From Aplysia californica (taxonomy: Eukaryota; Mollusca; Gastropoda; Aplysiida; Aplysiidae): 64,000 nucleotides of DNA. Below the pieces are notes generated by a model. The model made no database searches. It saw only the letters and a list, made by a program, of their open reading frames with translations, and was not told where the DNA came from. The stretch spans positions 252,015 to 316,014 of the forward strand of contig NW_004797598.1 of NCBI RefSeq assembly GCF_000002075.1. Reading direction: 5' to 3'. Position numbers and translations under genes: made by a program. The first letter of the stretch is position 1, and every line of letters begins with the position of its first letter. Shown one piece after another: positions 45,965 to 57,200 of this stretch.

Positions 45965-46142
45965 TTTTAGTTGAGGTTTTACGGTGCTCGCAACTGCATA
46001 AGGTCATAAGAGCGCCAGAAGATTAGAGGTGTTGCTACAAGAGAATAACAAACATTAAAAAAGAAGAAGGGGAGATAAGGGCAATAGATGTTTGATAGGA
46101 AAGAAGAAGCAAACCACACCAGAGCACCCGCCAACCACCCAC
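45965..46142 (-). repeat. Family A SINE (CGCTC stem)
   Basis: TTTTAGTTGAGGTTTTACGG to CACCCGCCAACCACCCACAC, near full length. Confidence 0.82.
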
Positions 46143-46486
46143 ACTGACGTCGGCTAAACAAGATTCGACAATTCAAGTCCTCAAGACAACAACAATATAT
46201 TATAGAAAGAAATACTTTTAGTTCAGGCATTAACAATTGATTGATTCACAGAATTTGATCATTGCAGAGAGAGAGAAAAAAACAACAAGAATTCTCATTT
46301 TGAAATGAGCTCCCAAGCCACAGATCCACGATAGAAGCTTTTGTTCGGCAGTGTTCTTCTAGCAGATTTTGATTGACACCCGACTACAGACAAAATGGCA
46401 TCTTGTTGTGAGAAGAATGAGTACCTGTACTAACTCCAAAGTTGTTGGGGGTTTGTTACTCAGTATGTAAAGCAGAGTCTTTCTTT

Positions 46487-46680
46487 TTAGTTTCAGTAAG
46501 AGTTTTACGCACAGCATTTGCAACATAATCAGGTCATAACGTGCCGAAGATTAGAGGTGCTACTCGAGAGTAACATACACAGGAAAAAAGAAAAAAAAGA
46601 GGGGAGGTTAGGACGATAGATGTTTGATTGAAAAAAAAAGAGGAACAAACCACATCAGAGCATCCGCCAAAAACCTACTC
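46487..46680 (-). repeat. Family A SINE, diverged
   Basis: TAGTTTCAGTAAGAGTTTTA to CATCCGCCAAAAACCTACTC, with extra A/G-rich insertions near 46580 and 46630. Confidence 0.72.
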
Positions 46681-47403
46681 ATTTCCCTACAACAGGAATG
46701 ACATGTCACAGGAGAGCACTCAGCCCCACCCTCTGCAGGATGAGAGGAAATTGAAGACAATTCTCTTACCTATGTCGAGAGAGAAGGTGCGGTTCGGACA
46801 CCAATCCCCCCCCCCCCCCCCCCCCAGGAATGGGTACCTGACTTGGAGTTGGGGAAGTAGAGGCAGCGTGAAAAGGGACTGGCCACCCTACCACAATACA
46901 CCGAAGGCCCAGGAAGTTGTCTCACAAACAAGGCAATCCCCCAAAAGTCCGGATCGGATGCGGAAACAACTTTACTTTAAGGCGAGAGAAGGCACTACAG
47001 GAAAAACCTTGCCTTGATTCTGCCGGTAGTACCGATCGACACAATTGCAAAGCTGTCAACAAACAACCGTCAACATGAAAGATCTATAAAAGTACCACCC
47101 AACAAGACATCACGTTCTGAAGAATTTTTCACAGTTTTTTAACGTATTATATTCAAACAAACAAAAATTATACTGTCGGAAATCCACATCATAAATTCAA
47201 ACGAAGACTAGAAAGGAAGAGACCTCAAAAACATGCTTTGAGGACCAAACCCCAAAATGGCGACGCTGATATTCAGTGACATTATCAATCAAAGGCCCTG
47301 GACAAAACCTCTCCGAAGTTCCTGCTCCCATCAAACATGAGCCTTCCCATTATCAGGCCTTTCAAAGTCTAAAAACACAAACCTGCACTGAAGAAGACTA
47401 TAT
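46681..47403. other. Intergenic stretch with a C run
   Basis: Holds a C19 run at about 46807-46825. A 129-aa open frame across 46628-47017 is partly SINE sequence and shows no domain. Confidence 0.35.
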
Positions 47404-47517
47404 ATAGTTTTTTCAGTTTTAGTGACAAGAAACATACCGACACAATACCGGTCATATATTGCGGGGAAGAAGCAAGACAGACAGACAGACAGTCACAACC
47501 AGGAATCAAACCAACAA
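47404..47517 (-). repeat. Family D SINE-like repeat
   Basis: GTTTTTTCAGTTTTAGTGAC, CGACACAATACCGGTCATAT, AGACAGACAGACAG and CCAGGAATCAAACC. The last motif resembles a reversed pol III B box (GGTTTGATTCCTGG on the minus strand), so this family may be tRNA-derived. Confidence 0.72.
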
Positions 47518-47522
47518 TCCCA

Positions 47523-47705
47523 GTTTTTGTTTTAGTAGAGGTTTTACGGCGCTCGCAACTGCATAAGGTCATACGAGCGCCAGAAGATTAGAGGCGTTAT
47601 AAGAGAGTAACAAACATTAAAAAAAGAAGAAGGGGGGATAACGACCATAGATGTTTAAAAGGAAAGAAGAAGCAGACCACACCAGAGCACCCGCCAACCA
47701 CCCAC
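47523..47705 (-). repeat. Family A SINE (CGCTC stem) following a family D repeat
   Basis: GTTTTTGTTTTAGTAGAGGT to CACCCGCCAACCACCCACC. It directly follows the family D copy at 47404-47517. Another family D copy at 52157 also runs straight into a hairpin-tailed element. Confidence 0.82.
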
Positions 47706-48109
47706 CCCAATCCTAGGATTATGATTCCGGAGCTCGGAACAGCAACACTGTGTCACCCACAGCAACATTACAACATATAGGTATTTGATCCCCATTTTTT
47801 TAAAAACTGCTGATAATGATAAAAAGTAAAAAAAGAGGAAAATATTCCGACCCAGTTGCAATCCTGAAATTTCAACATAGAACTCTAATACTAACTATAA
47901 TAATATAACACATACCTTTTAAAGGTATGTGTACTTTTGTAGTAATATTTCGGAAACAACAAAAAAGCGGAAATCCGTGGAAAATTATCAGCACTGAAAA
48001 AAATAAAAATAATAATAATGTAGGTGTTTGTAACAACCCCATCTACGACATCATTTAGATGTCATCTAGGAGGCGGGCTTCCGACCCTCCTAGTCAGAGC
48101 CAACCAGAG

Positions 48110-48670
48110 CTGAAAGACCGAGATACTCGATAGAATTTTCCTCCGAAATGAAACAGCTGTCATAAGCAATGAATAATCAATGAAATAAAAGGGCATCATG
48201 CAAAATCGGAGATCAGAAAGGCCGAGATACTCGATAAAATTTTTCTCCCCGCTCGGGAATCAAACTCGGGTCTCCAGCATGCGACAGCGCCTAACTGCTA
48301 CACCGTTACAGATGCCAGTTTGATTTCCGTCTCGAGTCCGGTCATCATAAGACATGAAACCCCCAGAAAACAAGACCAAACAGCTGACAACAGCCGGAAT
48401 GAAACAGCTGTCACAAACCATGAGTACCGTAATCTCCAGTCCGGTCATCATAATACATGAAAAAAAACCCCCCAGAAAACAGAAAATAAGACCAAACAGC
48501 TGACGAGTGCCCCCAGATCCTTGGATTCACGTCAAATTTCCGCTACTTTCCTTACTCAGATATCTCAACACAACATGGTCCTCGCCCAGGCCGGAATGAA
48601 GCAGCTGTCGCAAACCATGAGTAATCAAATCAATAAACTAAAAGGACATCATGCAAAATCGGAGATCAGA
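48110..48670. repeat. Local duplications between SINE pieces
   Basis: GGGCATCATGCAAAATCGGA at 48189-48208 recurs with GACATCATGCAAAATCGGAG near 48648. CGAGATACTCGATA occurs at 48120 and 48224. AAACAGCTGTCATAAGCAATG-like text occurs at 48150, 48403 and 48599. The segment looks built by repeated local copying around a family E SINE. Confidence 0.6.
48206..48330 (-). repeat. tRNA-derived SINE (family E), reverse copy
   Basis: Minus strand: GGTGTAGCAGTTAGGCG (A box), GAGTTTGATTCCCGAG (B box), then AAATTTTATCGAGTATCTCG. No anticodon arm good enough for a working tRNA. Confidence 0.7.
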
Positions 48671-49305
48671 CAACATTTGTCAGCTGAAAATTTTTTTCTT
48701 CGACTTCAAGCAATTCAAAACTTTACCCTAGCCAGGCTGCATAACACAACGACCAACCTCTCCACCCCCCCCCCCTAAAAAAAACCCCAAACAAACCCAA
48801 AGCTGAAAAATGGAAGAAACCCCCCCCCCCCCCCCCCCCCCCAAAGCTAAAAAAAACCCAACTCAATAACAGCAATGCAGCAACCGGTGCAGAATAAAAA
48901 CCCTGAGTCTGCCTGCTCAAACAAAGAAGCAAACAACATGATTACATTATAATGCTTTGGAATGAAATACCATACTGATAAGTCTCATCAAATAAATGTG
49001 TGAGAGAAAAAAAACCCACAAAAAAAAAAAAACTTTCAAAATTACAATGATGAAAATCATCCTGACAAATTCTCTCAGATAATCAGCTGATAAAAAATTA
49101 GGAAATAAAAATCATATACCATTCAGACGTGATTTCTTCAATTTAGGTCCACATAAAGAAGAAATTTTTTTTACAAAATTACAAACCGGGTAAGATAAAG
49201 TGCAAAGCAATAATGTGGCACTGTGGCGTCCGACACCGCTTAAGCATGGGTGCAGTAAGTATTTTCAGTTTCTGAAGTTACTTTTTTTTCCCCCGGTCTA
49301 TTTAA

Positions 49306-49546
49306 CCCTATCCGTACACCGTGTTTTACTATCGTATCCATACGACGTGGGGAACTCCTGTGCCCCCACTTTCCAAACAGGAAATTTACTCGTTAATCCA
49401 ATCCGTACGCTTTACTTAGCAGTCTGTTAAAATGATTTTTTGATAAATACTGAAAGTTTCAAAGAGATCTTCGGACTAGAAGTATTCTAAAATGTGTAGA
49501 ATACAACCCTGGGAGTACAACACGACCCCAGGGTGTACGGATAGGG
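49306..49546. mobile_element. TTAA MITE (piggyBac-like), copy 3, inverted
   Basis: 241 bp, intact TTAA at 49302-49305 and 49547-49550, interior in reverse orientation to the other two. It begins about 80 bases beyond the NUP210 stop codon (transcript direction), so it may be part of the 3' UTR. Confidence 0.88.
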
Positions 49547-49628
49547 TTAAGAAAAGCATACTCAAGTGAGAATCAACATGGGAGGGGGGGGAGGGGAGGG
49601 GATACGAACAAATGCATGTGTCCTCAAA

Positions 49629-49753
49629 TCAAGAATTTGGTGAGTACGAGTAGGTTTTCCTCTTGTACGGCGACATGGAGTCTTGCTGGTTGTACGACAA
49701 CGACCATAATTTGGGCGAGGTCGGTGAAGGTCGGCCAGTGTAGGAAGGGCTCC
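49629..49753 (-). CDS. NUP210: NUP210 last exon: cytosolic tail
   Basis: Encodes GSPSYTGRPSPTSPKLWSLS through SYSPNS and the stop. The Ser-Pro/Thr-Pro repeats match the proline-directed phosphorylation sites known in the vertebrate gp210 tail. A tempting alternative frame (ALPTLADLHRPRP) does not join the phase of the preceding exon and was discarded. Confidence 0.9.
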
Positions 49754-52700
49754 CTGGAGAAAAAAGAAAATAAAAACCACAAGTGTGAGGTTGTTTTATT
49801 TTTTAAAGTTCTGGTAAGAGTAGTGTTTTTCTGTTGACGATGAATGTCCTCGCAACAGCAGAAACACGTGGAGCATGCCAATGGCTCGATTTCTCTGATG
49901 TCATGCCAATGGCTCGATTTCTCTGATGTCAAGCTAAACCAAGCATCTTTCTTGGGTGACAATGATCAAATGTGAGGCAGCTTGGTGAAATCAGGCGCTC
50001 GTCAAAATAACGAAATTGGAGAAACAGGTATTTTTCTCCCCAGTTTGGACGTTTTATCCAATTTTAATATTTTGGCTTAACCTCCTCTATGTCCATATAT
50101 AAAAACACATTCCAAGTGAATTTTACTGAAAAACATTGATTACGGCATAAAATATGTCATTTTTTTTCAGTCTTCTAACACTCTTTAGCAACTGGAGCTA
50201 CCAAACTTTGGCGGCCATTTCCTCGCTAATTTCACCACTGAAACCAGGCAATCTCGATTCCTTCAATCGCAAATATCTAGAGTTCTATTCAAGATAAATG
50301 GAGATTTCTTTCATTGGAAGCAAGGCAAATAATTCAGCTTTCAGATGATACCAATAACTCCGTTGGCCCAAAAATTGACGAGCGCCTGATTCCACCACGT
50401 CATGACACAAATAGTATTGCAGCTTTTGCTAAACAGAGACCCAACTTCATAACAAACAAAAGAATTTTTTTAAATCTGCCAATTTTTAATTTTTTTAAAT
50501 GTGGGTGCTGTGAACACTTATTTAATTAACATTTTGCCATCATATTTGGGGGTAAATCCAAAGAAACTGGGTGGTAAATATCGCCAATCGGCGAGATGAT
50601 GCTGCAAAGTGTTGAGCACCAAATGTTTTTATAACATAACCTACTTTTTTTTAGAGTACTTCGTGTTACCAAAGAGTCTACATAACAAGAGGGGCCACTT
50701 CTCTCTTTGAGCCAATTAAAAAAGCGTCCTCAAAAAAGCGCACCTTTAGCGAACAGAGTTATCCTACTTGAGTTTAAAAAATCAAAGTGAAACTAGCAAG
50801 TTTTTGAATGAATTTCAGAAGAAAGCTTTTTTAAAATGGTTACGCTGACAAAAAAAAACCTCTTCGGAGGAAAGGGTGATTGTTTTCTTCGTTTAATTTG
50901 ACTTTAGAATGAAAGGCGAGAGGTCATTAAAATTTTAAAAAACTAAAACTCCGTACTGAACGAACCCGAACTGCTGATGAACAGCAGTCGATCTGCGCAT
51001 GCAAGGAGGTGCTATTCCTATTCTTCTTCTGGAAAAATGAAAGAGAGCTTCAAAACAGACTGCAGCGCCATCTGAAGCAAAGAGCATACTTCCTGCGGAC
51101 ACTTTTTTGGCTGAGTGGCCCATCTTGTTATTTACTATCTTTGGTATTACTCATGTGAAAGACTCAAAAGACTTGATTTTTTTACACAATTAAAAGTTGG
51201 TACCCTATTTTTTTTGGTTGAAACAAAAGGAAAAAAAAAAGGATTAAGATGACCTGTAGGTTCTGCTACGACCAAGGAGACCAATTGTAGAAGAGAAGAG
51301 TTTGCCAACTCTTTGAAAATTTAAAAGCTTCACTCCCACTTGCGGATATGCTTAGCTTGCAGGCTTCTCCAGGCTTCAGCATTTCTAATTCGCAAGGCCT
51401 CGCTCATATGCATTGCTGCCCTTTTAGGTCGTTGGGTCAAAATTTTACGGCACTCACAACTGTTGACCTCTGCTCTCCAACTGGGTCTACAACCCTGGGC
51501 ACCACAAAACACATAAAATCTACTACCATCATACCTATCGGCGTCGACTGCTGAATAAAAGATGTAGATGGGGACGGCTGCTGGCTGCTGCCACTCTGGT
51601 TCAAGAACACGTTTGGATTGCCACTTTGGTTACCCAGCCCTTTCATGCGCTGTCCAACAATGGCATGATAACCTGGTACACAGAAGAAAAACAATTCTTA
51701 AAAAACCCATTACAGCTCAGGCAAAAAATAAGATCTTTTTATTATCATTTATTATCAATTATTTTCTTTAGCATCATCAATTATTTTCTTTATTATCAGT
51801 TATTTTCTTTATTACCAATTATTTTCTAAATTTTTCTTTATTATCAATTATTTTCTTTATTATCAATTATTTTCTTAATTTTTCTTTATTATCAATTATT
51901 TTCTTTATTATCATCAATTATTTTCTTTATTATCATCAATTATTTTCTTTATCATCAATTCTCATTACCTATGAGGACGGCAGCGGCTGTGAGCAGCACG
52001 ATGAAGCAGATGACGAACCAGGACTGGTAGTTGGTGACCGTGGAGCTCAGGAGGCGCGACCAGCTCAGCTCTTGACGGTACGCGTGCAAGTCTGGGAGAA
52101 GAATAAAGTTTTGTTGCTTTAGTAGAGGTCTTACTGCGCTTGCAACCTGCACTGAAGAAGACTATATATAGTTTTTCAGTTTTAGAGACAAGAAACACAC
52201 TGACACAATACCGGTCATATAGTGCGGGGAAGAAGCAAGACAGACAGACAGTCAGTCAAAACCAGGAATCAAACCCCCCCAATCCTAGTTTTTGTTTTGG
52301 TAGAGGTTTTACAGCGCTTGCAACAACTGCATAAGGTCATATGAGCGCCAAGGGGTGGACGTCAACAGAGAAGTCCTTACAGGGAATCGGATTTACTCTG
52401 CTCACCTCTCTATAGCTTCAACAGCACAAAGTCTGCTTCGACTAAAGGGTGAGGAAAAATTTTTTTTTTAAAAGACATGCCGCGTCTTAGTATGAGTCTA
52501 GGGCAGTACACTTGTTCGATCGTATGAATAAAAAAACAACAACATCTATATGTTTTAAATTCAAATCTGGAATTCAAAACAAAAACAGTAGAAACATCAG
52601 TCAAAACACAAACAATATTTAGAAAGACGGAGAAATAATCGGCAGCACTCTCTTAGTTTTGTTTTAGTAAGTATTTTACCGCACTTGCAACACAATAAGG

Positions 52701-54229
52701 TCATATAAGCGTAGAAGATTACAGGTGTATAAAGAGAGTAACAAACACAAAAAAGGAGGAGAGAGAACGACCACAGGTTTTTATAGGAAAGAAGGAGCAA
52801 ACCACACCAGAGCACTCGTCAATCACCCACTCTCTTGCCACTCACAAGAACAGCCATCTTTCACCAAAAACAGATTACAATAATAGTATGATGAAACAAA
52901 ACAAGACAGCGGTTCTATTCCACCAAAAATTTTTTGTAGCACATTACAAAATCCTGTAAATAATAATTGTTGCCAGCAGTGTGTGCCCATTCCTGTACAA
53001 AACAGAACAACGCTCCTTACTTGGGTTTGTTTTAGTAAGAATTTAACGGCACTTGCAACACAATAAGGTCATATAAGTGTCGAAGATTAGAGGAGTTACA
53101 AGAGAGTTTTAGTTTAGTTTTAGTAAGAGTTTTACGACACTTGCCTCACAATAAGGTCATATAAGTTACAAGAGAGTAACAAACACAAAAAAGGAGGGGA
53201 GATAGAGACGACAGATGTCTGACAGGAAAGAAGAAGCAAACCACACCAGAGCACCCCCACCAACCACCCGCTGTGGCCAGCAGTGTGTGTGTCCATTCCC
53301 GTACAAAACAGAACAACGCTCCTTACTCGGGATGGCGGGCTTTTGTCCGATGAGCTTGACAAAGACGGGCAGCTTGACCTTGTGGCCGCTGCGGGCGTGG
53401 CTGACTTCCACCCACAGGTCCAGCTGCTCCCGCTCCCACAGGGTCAGCGAGTCCAGGAGGCGGATCGGGAATGAGATCACTGATGGCAACGTTGAGTCGC
53501 GCTCGGGGGCCAGCGCTTGCACCAGGGTCGAGTCGCTGACGGACACCTGATTGATAGAAACAGCAGACGAGTGAACACACAGTTTTTGGGAGGTTTTTAA
53601 AAAAGTTTTAGTATGTGTTTTATGCCACTTGCAACACAATAAGGTCATATAGGTGCCAAAGATTAGAGGTGTTACAAGAGAGTAACAAACACAAAAAAGA
53701 AGGAGGGGAGATAAAGACGATAGACGATCGATAGGAAAGAAGAAGCAAACCACACCAGAGCACCCGCCAACCACCTACTTGGGTTTAAAAAAAAAGTTTT
53801 TAGTGTTTTGTTTGTTTGAGTAAAGAGACGCACATCGACACAATAATGGTCGTTTAGTGCTGGGAAAAAGTAAGACAGACAGACAGAAACAACAGAGGGA
53901 AAGTAAAGAAGTAGCGCCCCCCAACCACCTGCTCTTTAGTGTTTTACAACACTTGCAACATAAACAGGTCATATAAGAGCTGAAGATTAGGTTTTACTAG
54001 AGAGTAACGAAAAAAAAAAATATGAACATAAATTAATGGCATATTTCAGAGTTACTACAACGAGCAATGCTGTGTCGGTAAACCTGTTTGCAGTGCATAT
54101 AAGGTGGTGAGATACTGTGTGTCAAAAGAAATGCGGCTGTTTCTTTAATAGTGCAGACATCGCACGTGACACGTCATTGCAAACAATATCCTTACAAAGT
54201 AAAAAAAAAAGAAGGGGTGTTTGTGTGTG

Positions 54230-54273
<44 letters not shown>

Positions 54274-57200
54274 TGCATGTGTGCAGAGCTGCCAACCCTA
54301 CCAGCCACAAAAGTGTAAGATCTTAGCTAAAAAAGTGTAAGACTGTAAAAAGTCACTGTGATGGTGTTTGTGTTATCGTCCAATAGTACATTTGCTGTCA
54401 TAGGGGCCTATTAATAATAGATTGGACCGCTGGCGGTCACGAATCGGAACAGCAAATGGAGCGAGATTTTGTTTTGACGATCCATCGGATCAAACAAAAA
54501 GTTGTACAATTCGGCAAAGTGGTGTAAAATCTTACGATCGCTGAAAAAGCTTACAAATATGCTTTTTTGGTGTAAGGTTGGCAGCTCTGTGTGTGCGTGC
54601 GCATGTGCGTTAATGTTTCTCTTCTTCTTCTCCTCCAACTACATTCATTTCACATTTGAACATACAAACCTGAATGTCGGAGATCACTTTCGGCGACGCG
54701 GACACGCGCACAGACACTTGAGGCGACACGGTGGTCAGGTGGAGCTCGTAGTTGTGGACGTAGAAAGCGGGCAGGAACTCCAGACTGAGGGGATCTGAGG
54801 AGACCTCCGGCTGGGAGTAAGAGGAAGCCACCCGCGCCCGGAGCAGGACGTTCGAGTCCAGGACCGCCAGCGTCTCTGACGCCTCCTCCGAGGGTCTCAG
54901 ACTGACCTGACACCCGTGAAGGCCTGGGGAGAAAAATGAAATAACACTTACATTTTTTAAAATTAACTCTTTAAACCCCATCAGCTGATGATAGAGACAA
55001 TCAGCCTGCCCACACTGAAGTGAACCCTCATGAAGAGGGGCGAGGAAGCATGAAGCACCTCGTCATCCTAAGACCCCAGTTCTCCATCCAAGACTTTCTT
55101 TAAACCCCATGGGACACTGGGAGCGTCCAGTACTAGTGACAACTGTTTCGTTATATTCAGAGCTAGTCTTTGCTTGTTTTTCGGAACTATTCTGGAACCA
55201 CCTTTTTTAGTAATGAATAAGTCATTGTTTCTGCCATTTACAAGTTGGAGGCAAGCTTTTGGGGTTACAATGAGACATAGTGCACCAGGTTTAGTTGACT
55301 GTAGAAAAAAACTGCGGGAAACGGGTGGAAAAAACTCAGCGTTTAAAGAGGTAAAGAGAAGCACATCGACACAAAAATGGTCATTTAGTGCTGGGAAAAA
55401 GTAAGACAGACAGACAGAAACAACAGAGGGGAAAGTACAGAAGTAGGACCTACCAGTGACGCCCTCCAACGACCCACTCTAACACTTACAGGGTTACCGA
55501 ATGCTCATATAGTGAGTTTAGTATGGCACTTGCAACATAATAAGGTCATATAAGGATGATAGGTGTTGGAAAGGAAAGAAGAAGCAAACCACACAGAGCA
55601 CCTGCCAACCACCCACAGAAGATGATAGTAAAGAGTGTTACAGACGTACTTATTAAAGCAAGCAGAACTGAGCAAGGTTGGTGGAAAGGAGGGGAAACAC
55701 CCCCCCCCAATTTCAACTGTACAAAGCAGCCACGGCACAGAAATCGTAACCTTAAAAATAAGCGGTACCTTTCTCGGTATCAAAGAGTGACTTGACGGAG
55801 AAGAGATCCGAGATGAGGAAGTCCAAGGTGCCCTGCGTCAGCTCCAGGTGGCAGCTGAACGGGATGAAAGACGGGCTGAACTTGGACTTGCTGATCACAG
55901 AGCTGCAGTTTTTGCCTGTGGGGGGTAGTGCATAAACACAATGTCACATATACGCAATATGTTACATAAATGAAATAATGAGGTCCTATAAGAGCTGAAG
56001 GTTAGAAGTGCTTCTACTAGAGAGTAACATACAACGAAAAGGAGGAGGAGAGAGGAATACGATTGATGTTTGATAGGAAAGAAGGAGCATACCACACTAG
56101 TGCGCCTGCCAACCACCCACCAATAAGACAATGACAGTCACCAATACAGTGTATAGTCTTTGTACTAGGAACATTCGCTACTGATGTAAATGATCAGGTC
56201 ACTTTCTTGTACTGAGATCTGTTGTAGTGTTTTTTTGTCTTTTTTTTTTATAGTAGAGGGTTTTACGGCGCTCGCAACTGCATAAGGTCATATGAGCGCC
56301 AAGGGGTGGGTGTCAACAGAGAAGTCTTTACAGGGAATCACTTAGACTGCTCACCTCTCTAGCTTCAACAGCACAAGGTCTGCTTCGANNNNNNNNNNNN
56401 NNNNNNNNNNNNNNNNNNNNNNNNNNNNNNNNNNNNNNNNNNNNNNNNNNNNNNNNNNNNNNNNNNNNNNNNNNNNNNNNNNNNNNNNNNNNNNNNNNNN
56501 NNNNNNNNNNNNNNNNNNNNNNNNNNNNNNNNNNNNNNNNNNNNNNNNNNNNNNNNNNNNNNNNNNNNNNNNNNNNNNNNNNNNNNNNNNNNNNNNNNNN
56601 NNNNNNNNNNNNNNNNNNNNNNNNNNNNNNNNNNNNNNNNNNNNNNNNNNNNNNNNNNNGGGGGGTAGTTGTAATGTTTGTAACTGACTTTGTGACAATG
56701 ACAGTAACAAACAATAAAGCACACTAGCCTATCCACTAGACTAACGACACCGCTTAATCAAGATTGGTCTGTCAAAACCTTCACGTTCAATCAGAAAAGT
56801 GAGTACACAATGACAAATCATTGAAATGTTCTTACCATGTACGTTTGACTTGCCGCCAAACGTTACGGGGAAAAATGAGTTCCTGTTCTTTCCAGCGGCA
56901 TTCGAGAGAAAAGTGACGGCATAGTCCACGGTCAGAGAGTGGATGGGTTCAATGGTGATCTGGAGAGAAAAAGAAAAGAAAAATGAAAAGCCCATTCTAA
57001 GATACGGTCAACCATCCGCTGAGCTATCTTTTTTTCGCTGGGTTTAAATCACAGCAAGAAACTACTTTTTAACTGACAGAAAAGTGAAAAAGCACAAAAT
57101 CTTGAGTCGAAATGGTAAGCCAAGTCGCATCAGAGCTAAAATAAATGAGAGAATATAAGACAACTGGGAAAGGCTTTCATGGAAAAAAGTACCATAGAGA

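Noticed and set aside
49562-49780. Alternative C-terminal frame (ALPTLADLHRPRPNYG) for NUP210
   Set aside because: Does not match the phase of exon 51535-51672; the phase-correct frame gives the expected Ser/Pro-rich tail.
53166-53774. 202-codon minus-strand open frame
   Set aside because: It fuses SINE sequence with the real NUP210 exon 53327-53546 by reading through splice sites.
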